From Euptelea pleiosperma (taxonomy: Eukaryota; Streptophyta; Magnoliopsida; Ranunculales; Eupteleaceae): 64,000 nt of DNA. Location: contig CM068552.1 of the NCBI GenBank assembly GCA_035048495.1, positions 23,066,154 to 23,130,153 of the forward strand, given 5' to 3'. The notes under the pieces are model-generated. The model was given only the letters and a program-made list of their open reading frames with translations, did no database searches and was not told the DNA's origin. The position numbers and the translations under genes are program-made. Of the stretch, positions 24,901 to 39,900 are shown in pieces. Every line of letters starts with the position of its first letter. Position 1 is the stretch's first letter.

Positions 24901-27900
24901 CTGAATGATATCTTCCTTTAAAGATTAATTAAGGTTGATTCCAGAAGGTTTTGCTCTGATACCAAGTTGAAACTAAGGTTTCTAGGGTTATGTTTAGAGA
25001 AGAAGAGTAGGATAGAGAAGAGGGATAGAATAGGATGTCATGCTTAGGTCACATGACTCCAAAACTATTAATTATATGGAGAGAATATTACATGGACAAG
25101 TATACCCCTCATAAGAGGTATTTACAGAACTACCCTTACATGGAAATACGTCTAAATATACGTATATGATAACATAGGTCACAAATACTTGCCTTGTGTG
25201 TAGGTCATGCCAATATTGCCATGTGATATACTTTTCACGCTCATAGGCCCACTACCCATGAATTTTTGGCCCACCCCTTGGTGAAACGATACGCCAAAAA
25301 TGAACTTGATGCATCATTCATAGCTATTGGATTTTTTTAAAATTTTCATTATGGTCTTCACGAATCCCATGAGTGATAAATATTGATCCAAGCCCTTGAT
25401 GAAAATGCTCAAATCCAACAGCTATAGATCGCGTATATGCTGATTTTTAGTGTGTAAGTCCATCAAGGGTAGGTCAAACATTCACGAGTCAATAGGCCCC
25501 CCAAAAAACTGCCACGACACTTATACAAAAAACTTTTTATTTCGCAGTCCAAACATTCATGAGTCAATGGGCCCCCAAAAAAAGTGCCACGGAAATGATA
25601 CAAAAACCTTTTTATTTTGAAGTTTTTACGAATGTTTTGTATCATCTCGGTTTGTCTTGCTGAGACGAACTGAGACAAAATAAGGCAATCCAAAACATAA
25701 GGGCGTGTTTGATTGCCAAGTGGGAAAATTGCATTTTACTTGGGAAAACACAACTGTCCATTGTTATAGCCATTTTAAATCTGTATAATTTTCCCTACCA
25801 AGCCATTTTAAATCTGGATAATTTTCCCTACTAAGCCTGGAATCCATTTCCCGTCCAGATAGGTGAAAATTCATTTCCACCTGAAAATACGCCTTTATTT
25901 TCTCACATGATTGAAATATATGTTCTCAGTTGCAATCAATCAGCCATATTAGGCATTTCCCAGATGTATTTTCTCTGGAAAATTTTCTGTGCAGTCAAAC
26001 ACGCCCTAAGTGAATTTTAATACTTTGTAATGTTTTGTTTTGTTTAGGAAAATACTGAGACTTCTTGGCAGAGAGAAACTGAGATGAAACAATACTTTGA
26101 ACCATAATTAGTAAATTCCCGTTTAAAACTGTCTTTTTGAAAAACAAAAGACCCCGTTTCTTGAAAAATCATTTAAAACCATGGTGTTTTCAAAACATCG
26201 CCAAAAAAAGCATGAAACATTCGATAATCTGAAACAAACCCGTAATTTTAGAATTTTCAAAAATCATGAACAAAAGTCACTTGTTTCAAAAGCTAAAGGA
26301 TTTTTATTTATTTACAATATATATCACCTATTTTGCGTTCATAAAAATACTTTTAGAAAAGGTTAAAATATTCCTACGCTTTTTGGAGACCTTCATAAAT
26401 GAGAATATTTGTTGAAAATTATGAGTGTTGCTTGTATTACTAGACTTAAGTGAAACTTCACATAGTTTTGGTTCTGTCATACTTATATTACTACCCAGTC
26501 TATATTACATCATGGGTGTATGCACATATATGTATACATTTTTTTGTGAGCATAGTTCTGAACTAAAAGTAAAACCATATTAAACCCGGAGTCCTCAGTT
26601 ATCGATCTTTTGACGTTCATGTCTTTTTGACCTTTTCTTGACTTGGCTTCTTTGAACCCAAATCATTTTATACTTGCATTTTTCTATGAAAGCTGTTTTG
26701 CCACTTCACGATTTGCTAACTACGCTTGAACCACATCTAAGCTTCTTAGACATCCTCAAATTATTCATCGCTTTCTCTACCATCATCAAATTCAACCGTA
26801 TCAGCCATATTGACTCAACTTTTGACATTTTTAGCGTTCATTAGTGTGTCCTTGAACAACGATCCTGATTTCCACTTATGTTTTTTCAGACCCCTGCTAT
26901 TGCCTGATTCTCCTGGGCTGATCTGCTAGGTTTTGTGTCCTCTTAGTTCAGCCTGGGTAGTTCTTGGGTCTTCATCTATTCTCTCTTGGATTTCTGTCAA
27001 ATTTCTTTCACAATTTTTCCTTCCAATGTTAAATCCTTCAGATCTATTTCTGTCAGTGTTTTTTTTTTTTTTTTTCGACAAGTAAATATGTATCATTAAA
27101 AAGGGGAAAACCCCAAACATACACAAAGGTGTAGCTGTGTCATTCTCTTGAAGTAGAGGAGGTAAAGATCCTTTCTAATTATCTGTGGGATTCTTTTACT
27201 TTGCATAAAGTCAAGGTTGCATGTTTTCATTGATAGGGTTACTAGTCTGTCTTGTTTGTGGGAAATATATACACTGTTCAGTTTGTTTTTGATCACTAGC
27301 TTTCATGTTCTTTTATAGCGTTTCTTTTGATTTTCCTTGTGACGGGGAGTTATTTTAGTTTAAAACAATGCAATATGTCAGATAACTTTCTTTACGAAAC
27401 ATCATACTGATCTTGCTGTTTTATTTGACAACGGATATCTTACAAACAAAATGTGATCTTTTAGGTTGAGTGCTCGAATCCATCTGTAATCCCCGAACCT
27501 GGAAATAGGAGGTCCATTGAGGAGCCATTTGTTAAGGTCATTTTCTGTAGTTTAAACTACTTGTAGTTTAATTTATCATGTAAAATTTCTTCTGAAACTT
27601 GGCTGTTAGAGAACATTTAGTTGATGCTAAAGCGAATTCTGTAGATTGAAATGCTCACGCCAAAAGAATATATTGGTTCTCTTATGGAGCTTGCTCAAGA
27701 TCGAAGAGGTGAGTTTAAAGAAATGAAATATATCGCTGAGAATAGAGCGTCAATCATCTACAAATTACCACTAGCAGAGGTAACCGTCTGTTTTTGTGCC
27801 AATCCACTGGTTCTACCAATTGATTTGGAGTAATCTATTCACTGTGTACTATTGGTTATCCTTTGTTTATTGCATCTTATGACATTGCAAGATCATTTCT

Positions 27901-30900
27901 TTCTGACTTACATTGATTATTCAATTCATTTCACAGATGGTTGGGGATTTCTTCGATCAGCTAAAGTCCAGAAGCAAGGGATATGCTAGCATGGAATACT
28001 CTTTTCTTGGGTAAGTGCATGTAATGCTAATCATATAATATCTCACCTTCCCAGATCAATTGGGAATGATATACATTGTGGGTCCTCAACAAATGCTTTT
28101 GTACATTAACTCATTTTTACATGGAATAATATATTGCCTGGTGTAATTTGAGCTGTTTTTAGACAGTTTTCTAAAACTCGCCGAGTCAACTTGAAACTTG
28201 TCTGAGTTGATTGACTCGTCCAATTTTCGGTGTTCTCGGTAAGAACTCTGTCATAACATAAGACAACTCGATCGTCTAAGGAGTTAAGTCATTGAAATCG
28301 ACTCAATTGATTACTAAAAGCGTAAATAAAACTATGAATAATATGAAAATCATACAGTTTTTTTCTAAAGAAAACATTAATTCTTGTGATTCTCTCTTCC
28401 AAATCCAACCATAACCCACCATCTGTGGCCGTTCCTCATTATTGCCGTCAATCCTTCGCCATCGTATACCATCATTGTTGCTGTCATCCTACGTGCTCTT
28501 CCATCGTCTCTCCCTCTCTCTCTCTCTCACACACACACGCGTGCGCGCGTTTTACATATTTGGTAGAAGAAATCCTTTGCAAGATCAAGAAAGTAAAGAT
28601 TTGGGGGATATTAAAAAAAAATAGGGACTGGTTTTCATTGGTTTCACTGGGTTTTTCAAGAACGAAAAACCCTCTTTCCCCTTTACTTTTGACCTTTTTT
28701 TAAAGCTTTCTTGGTCCATTTAGTAAAACAATGCCCCCAAATGGACCAAGAAAGCTTAAAAGAAAGGGAAAAAGTAAATCCAATGCCCCTTGTGTTAGAA
28801 TATGTGCTTGCTCTGCCCCGATTTCAAGGAAAAGGTGGCAGAATGGTGGAACAACTTCTCTATTTTGGGGAGAGCTGGAGAAGTGATGAGGCGAAAGCTT
28901 AAAGAGTTGAAGAACAAGATTAAGATATGGAACAAGGAGGTGCTAGAGAGAGTGGAACAGCGTAAGGCTGTTGTGTTAGAGAATATTGGTTGCTAGACAA
29001 GAAGGAGGAAGACAATCCTCTTTCTATAGAGGGTCGTAGTACCAGGGTTAACTTAAAGGCTGAATATCAGCGCCTATTTCTCATGGAGAGGACTAGTTGG
29101 AAGCATAAGTCTAGAGTTCGATGGTTGAAGGAAGGGAACAACAGCACGAAGTTTTTTCACCAACTGGCGAATGCCCACAGGAAACATAACCACATCGCTA
29201 GACTTGAGATTGATGGGAGAACTATGGAGGATGAAGCCAGTATAAGAGGAGTGGTGAATTACTACTTGGGTCTTTAATTTGAGTTGCAATCGTTTCGTCG
29301 TCACTTTGACAGTCTCCATTTTGATAGTATTTTCTCCGAGGACAGGGTTTGGCTTGAGAGACCCTTTGAGGAGGAGGAGATAGTGAAGTCTATTTCAGAG
29401 TTGGCGGGATAAAGCCCCGGTGCCTAACGGATTCACTTTGGCTTTCTTTAAGCATTGCCGGAGTGTGGTGGGTCTAGACTTTATGAAGGTGGTGAGTTCT
29501 AGGAGGAGGGGTATCTAGATTACACATTAAATAGCACCTTCGCTACTATTGTCGGGGGCAATAAGGGGTTGTTGATTTATCGGGACACAGTCCTATTAGT
29601 CTGGTGGGTAGTGTGTATATGATTTTGGCCAAATCTCTAGCAGCGAGGGGGACTGACAGGTTTCAAAGTGGCCCCTAGTGTTCCATTCATCTCTCATTTG
29701 CAGTTTGCATACGATACTCTTGTCTTCCTGGGTGCCTCAGCGTCTCAGTGTAGATTCTTGAGGGGACTTCTGATTTGTTTTGAGGCGGTGTCCGGTTTGC
29801 ACATTAACCTGGGTATAAGCACAGTCGTCGGAGTAGGGGAGGTGGAGAATATTGAAGCATTGGCTAGCATTCTGGGTTGCAGAGTAGGTTGTTTACCAAC
29901 TATTTACCTTTGTCTCCCTTTAGGGGCCAGTTACAAGTCCAGGGCCATTTGGGATGTAGTTTATTGAGAGGTATGGGAGTAGGCTTGCCAGTTGGAAGGA
30001 GAGGTACCTTTCGAAAGGGGGTAAGTTGGTGCTTCTCAAGATTACTTTATCTAGTTTGCCTATATACTATTTGTTGCTTTTCATCATTCCTAGGTGCATT
30101 GTGAAGAGGTTGGAGAGGTTAATGAGGAAATTCATGTGGAATGGTAAAAATGAATCCAACAAATTCCACCTTGTTGAATGGAAGGTGTGTAGCCACAAGC
30201 TGGAAGGGGGTATTGGGATCAGAAGCTTCTCCACTATGAATGAAGCTCTTTTAGGCAAGTGGCTGTGGAGGTATGGTGAGGAGGAATCTAACTTGTGGAG
30301 AAGTGATGAAAGGAAAGTATGGGATCGAGGAGTTCTTTTGGGTCAGTAGAGCAGTGCATTCTACATATGGGTGTAGTGTTTGGAGATGAATCATGAAGGT
30401 CTTGTCAAAATTTTCTAAAGGAATTCACTTTAAACTTGGGGTTGGGAATCGGGTTAGATTTTGGGAGGACAAATGGTGCAGTGAAGGATATTTATCTGAG
30501 GAGTTCCCTGCTCTTTATTCCCTTTCCAATATGAAGGAGAGTTTGATTCAGCCCTATTCAAGATGGGAAGTTGGTGAGGTGTCGTGGAATCTGGGGATTA
30601 GAAGAGGTCTTAATGATTGGGAAATGGAACGTAGCTCGTCTTCTTCAACAAAATCTCTCCCCACAGAACCAAGACTAGCGTCTGCGGAGTTGGACTAAAG
30701 ATGCCAAATTTACGGTTCGTTCGTTCTATTCGGTTCTGGTGGGACAATATAACAGAATGTTTCCAGCTAAATTCATTTGGGGAAATAAACTGCCGTCCAA
30801 GGTAGCCTTCTTCATGTGGGTGGCATCCCTTGATAATATTCTCACGGTTTATCATTTGATTTCTAGGAGGATGATCATTGCGAATTTGTGCTCAATATGC

Positions 30901-33900
30901 ATAAGTAGCAGAGAGTCAGTTAACCATCTTTTGCTTCACTGTGAGTTGGCGAGAGAAGTTTGGTCCCACTTATTCGATGAATTTAGGATAGCTTGGGTTA
31001 TGGCGAAATCCGTGATTGAGGTGGCTTCCAGTTGGCACGTGTCAGCCTTCTCATCTAGATTCAGGGTGTTGTGGAGGATGCTGCCCTTTGCAGTGTGTTG
31101 GGGTTTATGGAAGGAGAGGAACCATAGAATCTTTAATGACAAGGAGGAAGGGGTGGCTAGTTTAGTCCTTCACATTAAAGGTCTGATGTTTTTGTGGTCT
31201 AAGGCTTTTGTGCAATGTAGAGGAATTTTCTTTGAGGATTTTGTTTTTTGTTGGGATTCTATTTGTACCAAGGAAGGTGGTTCGGTTGTGTTCCCCCTTC
31301 TTCGGTTGGGCCGTTCTGGAGCGCTCCTTTTAAGGTCATCTCGACCTTTTAGGCCGCTTTTGTATTTCCTTTTTGGCTCGTTTGCCTCCTTAATATATGC
31401 TTCACTTGTCAAAAAAAAAAATGCCCCTTGTGTAATATATTACTATTATATTATTATTTTTAAGTTTTGTCTTAATCTTTATCTCTCTCTCTCTCTCCCC
31501 TAAAAAAACAAAAGAAACCTAGAGCTAATAAACTAAACCACAACAAGACGAGCAAAGAAAAAATGTATAATTGATCAATAGTTAAGGTGCATTTATTGAT
31601 TTAATATTTATATAATTTGGATTTCTATTAAGGATTACCTTTTTGAAATGATCCCTCCCTAATTTTACAATTTTTTGCAAAACATTCTTAAAATTCCCTA
31701 AACTTGAGTGAAATTTTTTATATTCTATTGAAACGTCAGAACATAATTCACCAAATTATATAAAATTTTCCAATTTTTTAAAAAAACTTGTTGAAACAAT
31801 ATGCAAACTTTTGTAAATTTTATATTAGATCAGGACTTCAATTCAACCGCCTAAAAAAACTTGCGGAAACTGTTGGAGTTTATGTAATACACCCACGTGG
31901 GCTTTTTTGGGTTTTCACTATTCACGTGAATAGTGTCACGTGAATAGTGTTCTCCTTTGTAGGGTTTCTCCCCATCATATATATATATACAGTGTGTGAG
32001 AGAGAATGAATTAACAATTCATTCTCTCCTCTTCCTACAACATCTCTCTCTAACCCTAATCTCCTCCTCCACCTTCCGCCTCCATTATACTTTTTCCCTC
32101 TTCTATCTACAACCTTCATCTACTGGTTACGACCTTATTTACAACATGGTATCAGAGCATGGTAGCTCTAGGGCATGTATCTTTGTCCCCTAGAGACTCC
32201 ATTCCGATCTAAGACGGTTATGTGAGCATCTGGAGCCGAGGAGAACTTTTTAGGAAATCGCAGAGATCATTCATGCGCTATCCGAGGATTAATCCTGAGT
32301 CAAAACACCAGAGGCTCTTATTTCCTGGTTAGTTTTTCCCTCAGTGGCATCAGAGATCCAGTTTGTCTTCTTCTCAAGCTTCTCCAGCGTTTTTCCGGCC
32401 AACACGTTTTTCGAAGATTTTTGAGTTTTTTTATTTTTTTGAGATTTGCACCACGGTAGGGTTTTCTACCCTAGCCGCCTCCTCCAGTATTCACCCAGGG
32501 ACTGTCAAAAAGTCGGATCGCATTTTTTCGACTGCCGGATCATCAGTTTCCAAAAATCGGCCAAATTTTCAGATATTTGGGTTCTGGATTTTTGTGATAT
32601 TCGCGAAACAGCAGGCCCCTCTGACCTTGCCGCCCTCTTCAGTACTGTTCGTGGAATAGTTTGAAACTTGATTCGACGAATTCTGACCGTCGGAACCCTA
32701 TTTTCCAAAAATCACCCGGATCCCCCGGCTATTTTTTTGGGTTTTGATTTTCTTTCAAAATCAGACCTCTTCGGGCCCTCCTGTCCTAGGCGCACCACTC
32801 ATTGGACCTTTAGGGATCCTCTAGACCTTGCTTCGATTTTCTGGGAGCCTTCGGTACACTACTTGCTATTTTTGGTGAATGAGTTCCCCCGAGGCCACAT
32901 CTGTGATTTCTGGCTTTTCCTCTGAGGATCGTCCTGTGACTCATGGCTCTCATGGAGATCACAACCCTTAGCTCTGCATCACCACTGTGAAGCTCGATGG
33001 CACCAACTTCCTGGAATAGAAGACTTCCGCTCTCATGTACATTGGGGGCCGTGGTTACAGTGAGTATCTGACATGTGCTACTAAAGAACTAGATCCGAAG
33101 GACAAATCTCATCGGATTTGGGTTATGGAGAACTTGACTGTCATGTCTTGGCTTCTTCACTCGATGTAAACCCAGATCAGCAAAGGGTTTATGTTCCTAC
33201 CAACGGCCAAAGATGTTTGGGATGCTGTATCTCAGGCATACTCCCAGGTGGGCAATTTCGCCAAGCTCTATGAACTAGAATAAGAGATATCTTGTCTTCG
33301 TCAGGGGGAGATGAAGCTTGGTACATATTATGCTTCCCTTCGAAGCAAATGGGAGGTGATCGATCACTACCAGAGTTACTCCCCCAAGTGCGCAGATGAC
33401 GTCAAGTCCTTCAAGGCGATGGTTGAACGTTCCCGGATCTTCCAGTTTCTCTCCGGCCTTCATCCGAGCTTTGAGGGAGCTCGTGTTCAGATCCTTGGTA
33501 GGGATCCTGTTCCTCCCTCTCTAGCACAGGTCTATGGTTATATTCAGGGGGAGGACAGCTGCCGCTCTGCCATGCAACTCCGCAGTGGGTGTGATATTCA
33601 GGACCGCTCCGCCCTGGCTGCTACCAATCAGAAGGGCCAGACATCCAGTTCGAAGGAGTCTGGGGACCGACCCAGACCCAAGTGTGATCACTGCAGTCGC
33701 ATGGGCCATATCCAGGCCACTTGCTGGAAACTCCATGGACGTCCCACAGGACAGGCCCCGACTTCCCGTCAGCGTCAATCAGCAAAACAGGGATCTCACT
33801 AAGCACACTCAGTCACACAGGACACCGTACCACCAATGTCTACCTCATCTGGGGACACAGACTCGTTCTCTCTTGCAGATCTTGAGCGACTTTGCCGCAT

Positions 33901-36900
33901 GATGGCCCAACTCAATGGCCATGCCTCCACTTCCACGTTTGCATTTGCTCACACAGGTACTAGGACTGCTTTTTCCGCCTCTACTGTACCTTCCAGCCCT
34001 TCTTGGATCATTGATTCAGGGGCATCTGATCACATGACTGGTATGTCCTCCGTTTTCTCTAGTAATGGTATTTGCTCTGGTCGTGACAAAGTTCGCATAG
34101 CTGATGGCACCTATTTTTCTATCTCTGGAAAAGGGGATGTTCATGCCACACCAGTTCTCTCTGTTTTCTGTTTTGCATGTACCGCAATTCACCGCTAATT
34201 TACTATCCGTCAGTAGTCTTACCAAAAGTCTTAACTGCAGTGTAACGTTTTTTTCCTTCTCACTGTGTGTTTTAGGATCTGGAGTTGAGGCGGACGATTG
34301 GCAGTGGACGTGAGGATGGTGGCTTATATGTCAAGCCCCATCTCTCGACACTTGAATCGAGGGTGAGTGGGTAACCTAACTGATCCCTAACCATTCGAAT
34401 ACCAGGATCCGAAGTTATTAAACAAACTTCAAGCTCTGGTATACAAAACATATCAGAACTCAGTCAATACGGTAAGATCTATATTCCAATTACTTAATTA
34501 ACAATTAAATGATTAAAGACAGTAGTCTAAAATAAACCAACCTTGCTGCTCATATATACATGATCAACATAATATAAACAGAACAAAATGTGATAATAGT
34601 ATGTAACTGTGTAGCTTGATACATAGATACAGTCATCCCAAAAAGATGAGATTGAAAAGACAATAAAACGACGACAGCTCCGTCTTGTCTTCTCAGCGCC
34701 AAAAAGAAGTAGAATACCGCTACTCTATGAACTCCTCGCTAGCACTCGCAAACTCCAGGTAGGGGTCCCCGTCTAAAGGATCCACAAGGTACTCGGTGTC
34801 CTCTACGAGGTAAGCTGAAAAAAAATGCGTATCTTGAGCTTTCAATCAAGGCCCAGCAAGTGAACTAGACTAATAAAATAGGTGTAAAACAACCAAATAA
34901 CCAGAAAAATAGCAGTAATACTTTTATACATTTTCATCAGTTAAAACCATTTAAAACAAATAGAATCTTAAATCAAAATAGAACAATGTATAATTCAAAA
35001 CTCAAAATATGCTAACATTCTCCAATCTACAAGTATAATTAATAATCTAAATAGGTGATGCAGAATATAGAGAATCTCGTTAGGTTACTACCGGTATACA
35101 ACCCCGGTCATGGCATTATTCCAATGTGTATTCACCGATGTGAAATGCATCGTTCGCCTTTTTACGCTGGCCAAGCGGTCTTCAACCTGTCTTGATTTTC
35201 AGGCCTGGGAGCTGCCGGTAACACCCTTTTAGCTCATCCGGCGCGGGTTAGACGTTGTACCCCACGTTTCCGGCTCAGGTCGCCGTTAGACCACGGCTAA
35301 TAGTGAAACATAGCCAGGTAGGTGGGTGAATTGGTAAATGTTGGCCCAAGCGTCTGATGACTGCAAACTTTCTAAGGATCCGAAGACAAGTTCAGGGCAG
35401 AGTTACTCATACCCTTGCGTCCTATGCCTATCAGGCAATTACCCTGTAACCCTCTGTTACTCTCAGTAAACATGCATCAACAAGATCCTTAGAAGAAATC
35501 GGAATTCTATAATAAACCCTAGTGTCTATAGTTCTCACAGCTACCCATGTTGCTAGAGAACACATTGATATAAAGTCTATCAAGAATTAGCCGACCCTTC
35601 TAATTTACTTAGGTACGTATACATAAGATAAATAATTTAAACCTAATACTTATTGAATTCATATTCAGACTGATGTGTGTGTTAGAAGAGTTCCCAATAA
35701 CCTAAACCAGTACATCTCATAATCACAACTTGGGTCCACATGCACCCAATCAATAGATATGTTTTTATTAGGGACACTGCTCTAACACACCACACCCCTG
35801 ACATACTTGTTTCCTCACTATAAACTCGAAATCTAAGTTTCTTTATCTTTCTTTAAAATAAATTCGTAAGTTGTAGATCAGTGCAAGACTGGAGACTAAT
35901 TGAAGTTAGATAGAAACAATTAAATTTAATACTATGTAAGTAAAGCAACTTATATCATAATTTTCTTTATTAAATTTAGAAGATAATAAGAATAAAATTT
36001 TTAAATATTTTTCCCAAATTAATAGAATTTTTTAGGACTTTTCTAGAATTTTCTAGGATTTTCTAGAATATTTTATGAATTTTCTACTATTTTCTAAAAT
36101 ACAATTAACATTGATAAACAATTAAATATTTAAGTAAATACTTAATTAATTAGATAAGTAAATCATTAATTAAGCACTTAAGTAATTAACTAAATAATTT
36201 AATAAATAAATAAATACTTAATTAAACTATTACTTAATAACTAATTAATTAAATAAACAATTAATTAATTAATTAATTAATTAATTAAATAATTAAATAA
36301 ACAAATAATTAATTAAATAATTAAAGCATAATTAATTAATCACTTAGCCGGAAATCGCTAAAACCAGAATCCTCGAACTTCGTGTTGCATATATCTCGAG
36401 GCAGTGGGCCTCACTAAAACTTTATTTTCGAGGGACCTCTTGAAGATTTTCAGGAATTACCAAGATTTTTCTTGAATTTCTTCTAGTAAAAAGGGTGTAT
36501 TTGCAATTATATCTTACCCGGGGGCTAGATAGCAATTACCCAAAAGTAATTTAACATCTAAGGTATTAGGGTCTATTTATAGAAGTTCAAAACCAGATTT
36601 TTTTTCTCCCAGCCAATGTGGGACTAAAATTTTCAAATTAGTTTTAAAAAAATTATGTTATCATATAGCATGTCCAATTTAATACTTACATACACATGAT
36701 CAAGTTACGATTATGGTTTCCACACCCATCCGATTATTGATTGGATTTGTTCAATTCGACGGGGTTGATTAACTCGATGATTTGACATTCTCGGCATTTG
36801 ATTGGGTTGACATGAAATCCAAGAAATCTACGCATCAACTGACTATCCACAACCAAAATTTACTGATTTAACTAAAAAATATATAGAGCCCTATTGAGAG

Positions 36901-39900
36901 TCCTAATAGGAATTGTGAATATACGCATCTTAGGGTAATTTGACGAGCCGGAGATTGTGACGCAGTCTGTTCGATCAAATTCTTAACAGATTTGGCTCTC
37001 CGCATACCAACGCGTATGTACTAGGTTTTGTAACGCACCTGAAACCCGGTAAAGTCCAATAGAGTTACAGATGCTTTCTAAAATTCTCTGTTAGTGCATT
37101 AGGGTCCTATTGAGTCTCATTAGTGCTACAATGGGTCTTTACATTATACATCCTAGATTCTTCGATTTCTACATCTGCATACCAATCTAGCATCAGTAGT
37201 AGTAGTAGTAGAGTCAATAAAGACCAGTTAATGCTTTGGCATAACCGGCGAGGTCATGTACCCGTATCAGTCTTAAAGCGTGTCTTTCCTACTTTCTCTT
37301 CTGTTTCTGCAGTTCTCTTTCATTGTGAAACATGTGAACTGGCCAAACATTGTCGTTCTGTTTTTCCCGTTAGTGAGAATAAAAGTACTACTCTTTTTTC
37401 TATTGTGCATTCTGATGTGTGGGGCTCCGTGCCTGTGACTTCTTTGTTTGGATATCGGTACTTTGTTACCTTTGTAGATGACTTTAGTAGTTGTACCTAG
37501 GTGTACCTTATGCGAACCAAAGATGCTGTATTCTCCATTTTCCAAGAGTTCCATAAGATGGTTACCACTCAGTTCCATACCACTCTTAAGATTCTTCGCT
37601 CTGACAATGGGGGGGAATACCTCGTTGGGGGTTTGAAATCCTACTTTGCTTCACATGGCATTGTTCATCAGACCTCGTGCCCTTCAACACCTCAACAGAA
37701 TGGGACTGCTGAGAGAAAAAATCGTCACCTTCTTGAAGTTGAGTGTGCTCTTCGGTTAGGCATGCAGGTTCCTAAACACTATTGGTGTGAGTCTGTCCTA
37801 CTTGCTGCTTACCTCATTAATCGTAGCCCTCTCGGGTTCTTGGATTTCAAACTCCCCTATCTCTCCTGGTTCCTGACCGCCCGGCTTTCGTTGTTCCTCC
37901 AAAGGTCTTTGGGTGTGTTTGTTATGTCCATATTCATCGTTCTTCGAGGGACAAGTTAGATCCGCGAGCCTTGAAGTGCATCTTCTTGGGGTACCCCTCT
38001 AATAAAAAAGGTACAAATGTTATCACCCTGCTACCCGTCGTCGCTTTATCTCTATAGATGTCACCTTCGCTGAGTCCATCCCCTTCTTTGGTGAGCAGAC
38101 CTCTCTTCAAGGGAGCATGATGTTGCAGAAGAGAGTGTCCCCAGTCCTCTGCCTGTCTCTATTCCTATGCCGGGACCTCAGTCTAGTGACAATGACACTT
38201 CCACTATTGCAGCTGATGTGTGTGTATATGTTAGAACCAAGAAGAAAGGACAAGCCATTGTCCCTGTGCCTACATCTGCAAGTCTCCCCTCGGATCCAGT
38301 TCTAGGTATTGCTTCTGTCCCTGCTTTAGTTCCTATTTCTGTTCTTGAGCCACATGCATCTCCTACTTCTGATGATTATATGAGCACTGATATTGACCTC
38401 TCTATTGCACCCCGAAAGGGTGTACGTACTTGTACGGAACACCTTATCTCACATTTTGTCTCGTATCAGTCTCTGTCTCCATCATATTAGAATTCTGTTA
38501 GTATTGCCTCCTCTGTTTCTTTGCCCTCCAGTGTTGCAGATGCACTTAGTCACTCAAAGTGGAAAGAAGCTATGATGGATGAAATGCAGGCTCTTGAGAA
38601 GAACAAAACATGGGAACTTGTTCAACTACTCAGAGGAAAGAAACCTGTGGGGTGCAAGTGGGTCTTTACAGTGAAACATAAAGCTGACGGGTCAGTCGAA
38701 CGATACAAGGCATGACTCGTACTCAAGGGATTCACTCAGACATAAGGGACAGACTATCAGGAGACTTTTGCACCTGTGGCCAAGATGAACTCAGTCAGAG
38801 TTCTTCTATCCTTAGTTGCCAACCTATCCTGACCATTGCATCAACTAGATGTGAAGACTGCCTTTCTGCATGGAGATCTGACAGAAGAGGTGTACATGAA
38901 ACTACCACCTGGGTTGACACTTGCTGGAAGTGACGACAAGGTGTGCAAGTTAAGGAAAACCTTGTATGGGCTAAAGCAATCTCCAAGGGCATGGTTCGAG
39001 CGGTTTAGTTGTGCGATCAGACGAGTGGGCTACAAGCAGAGTCAGGTCGATCACACGTTATTTGTGAAGCACCAGCAGACAAGTACCACGTCACTGATCG
39101 TCTATGTTGATGACATTGTCATCACTGGGAATGATTTTAAGGAGATAAAGCAGCTAAAGACTTTGTCCTCGGAGTTTGAGACAAAGGATTTGGGGCCACT
39201 GAAATACTTCTTGGGAATTGAAGTTGCTCGGTCTCAGAAGGGCATCTTCATCTCTCAACGGAAGTATGTATTGGACCTTCTGGATGAGACTGGGTATTTG
39301 GGAGCTCGACCAGCAGAGACTCCAATTGATCAGAACCATCGGCTGAATTCTGAGGAGGGTGACACCCTTGAGGATGTCGCTATGTTTCAGCGATTGGTTG
39401 GTAGGCTGATCTACTTGGCACACACCCGTCCAAATATTGCTTACGCTGTTAGTGTTATCAGTCAGTTTATGCATGCACCACGGTCATCACATCTTGAGGC
39501 AGTTCACCGAGTTCTTCGGTACCTCAAGGGCTCTCCAGTTCGTGGAATATTGTTCGGGCGACATGGACACTTTAGAGCGGAAGCATATACTGACGCAGAT
39601 TGGGCAGGTTCAGTTACTGATCGTCAGCTTACGTCAGGATACTGTACTCTTGTTGGAGGAAATCTTGTCTCTTGGCGAAGCAAGAAGCAGCCAGTTGTAG
39701 CTCGGTCCAGTGCAGAGGCAGAATTTTGCTCTATGGCACATGGTGTGTGCGAACTCCTTTGGTTGAGGACCATGCTTGAGGAACTGGGACTCCAGGTGAC
39801 AGAGCTGATGAGCCTCTACTGTGACAACAAAGCTGCCATCATCATTGCTCACAACCCAGTCCAGCATGATAGGACCAAGCATATTGAAGTTGATCGTTAC

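Noticed and set aside
30739..31503. 254-codon open frame as a host gene
   Set aside because: It encodes the LINE zf-RVT/C-terminal tail ([25 protein letters not shown]) and runs through the LINE poly(A) into flanking DNA.
36180..36340. ATTAATTA-rich stretch as an origin or matrix attachment site
   Set aside because: Simple AT-rich low complexity inside a solo LTR; no independent evidence for either role.
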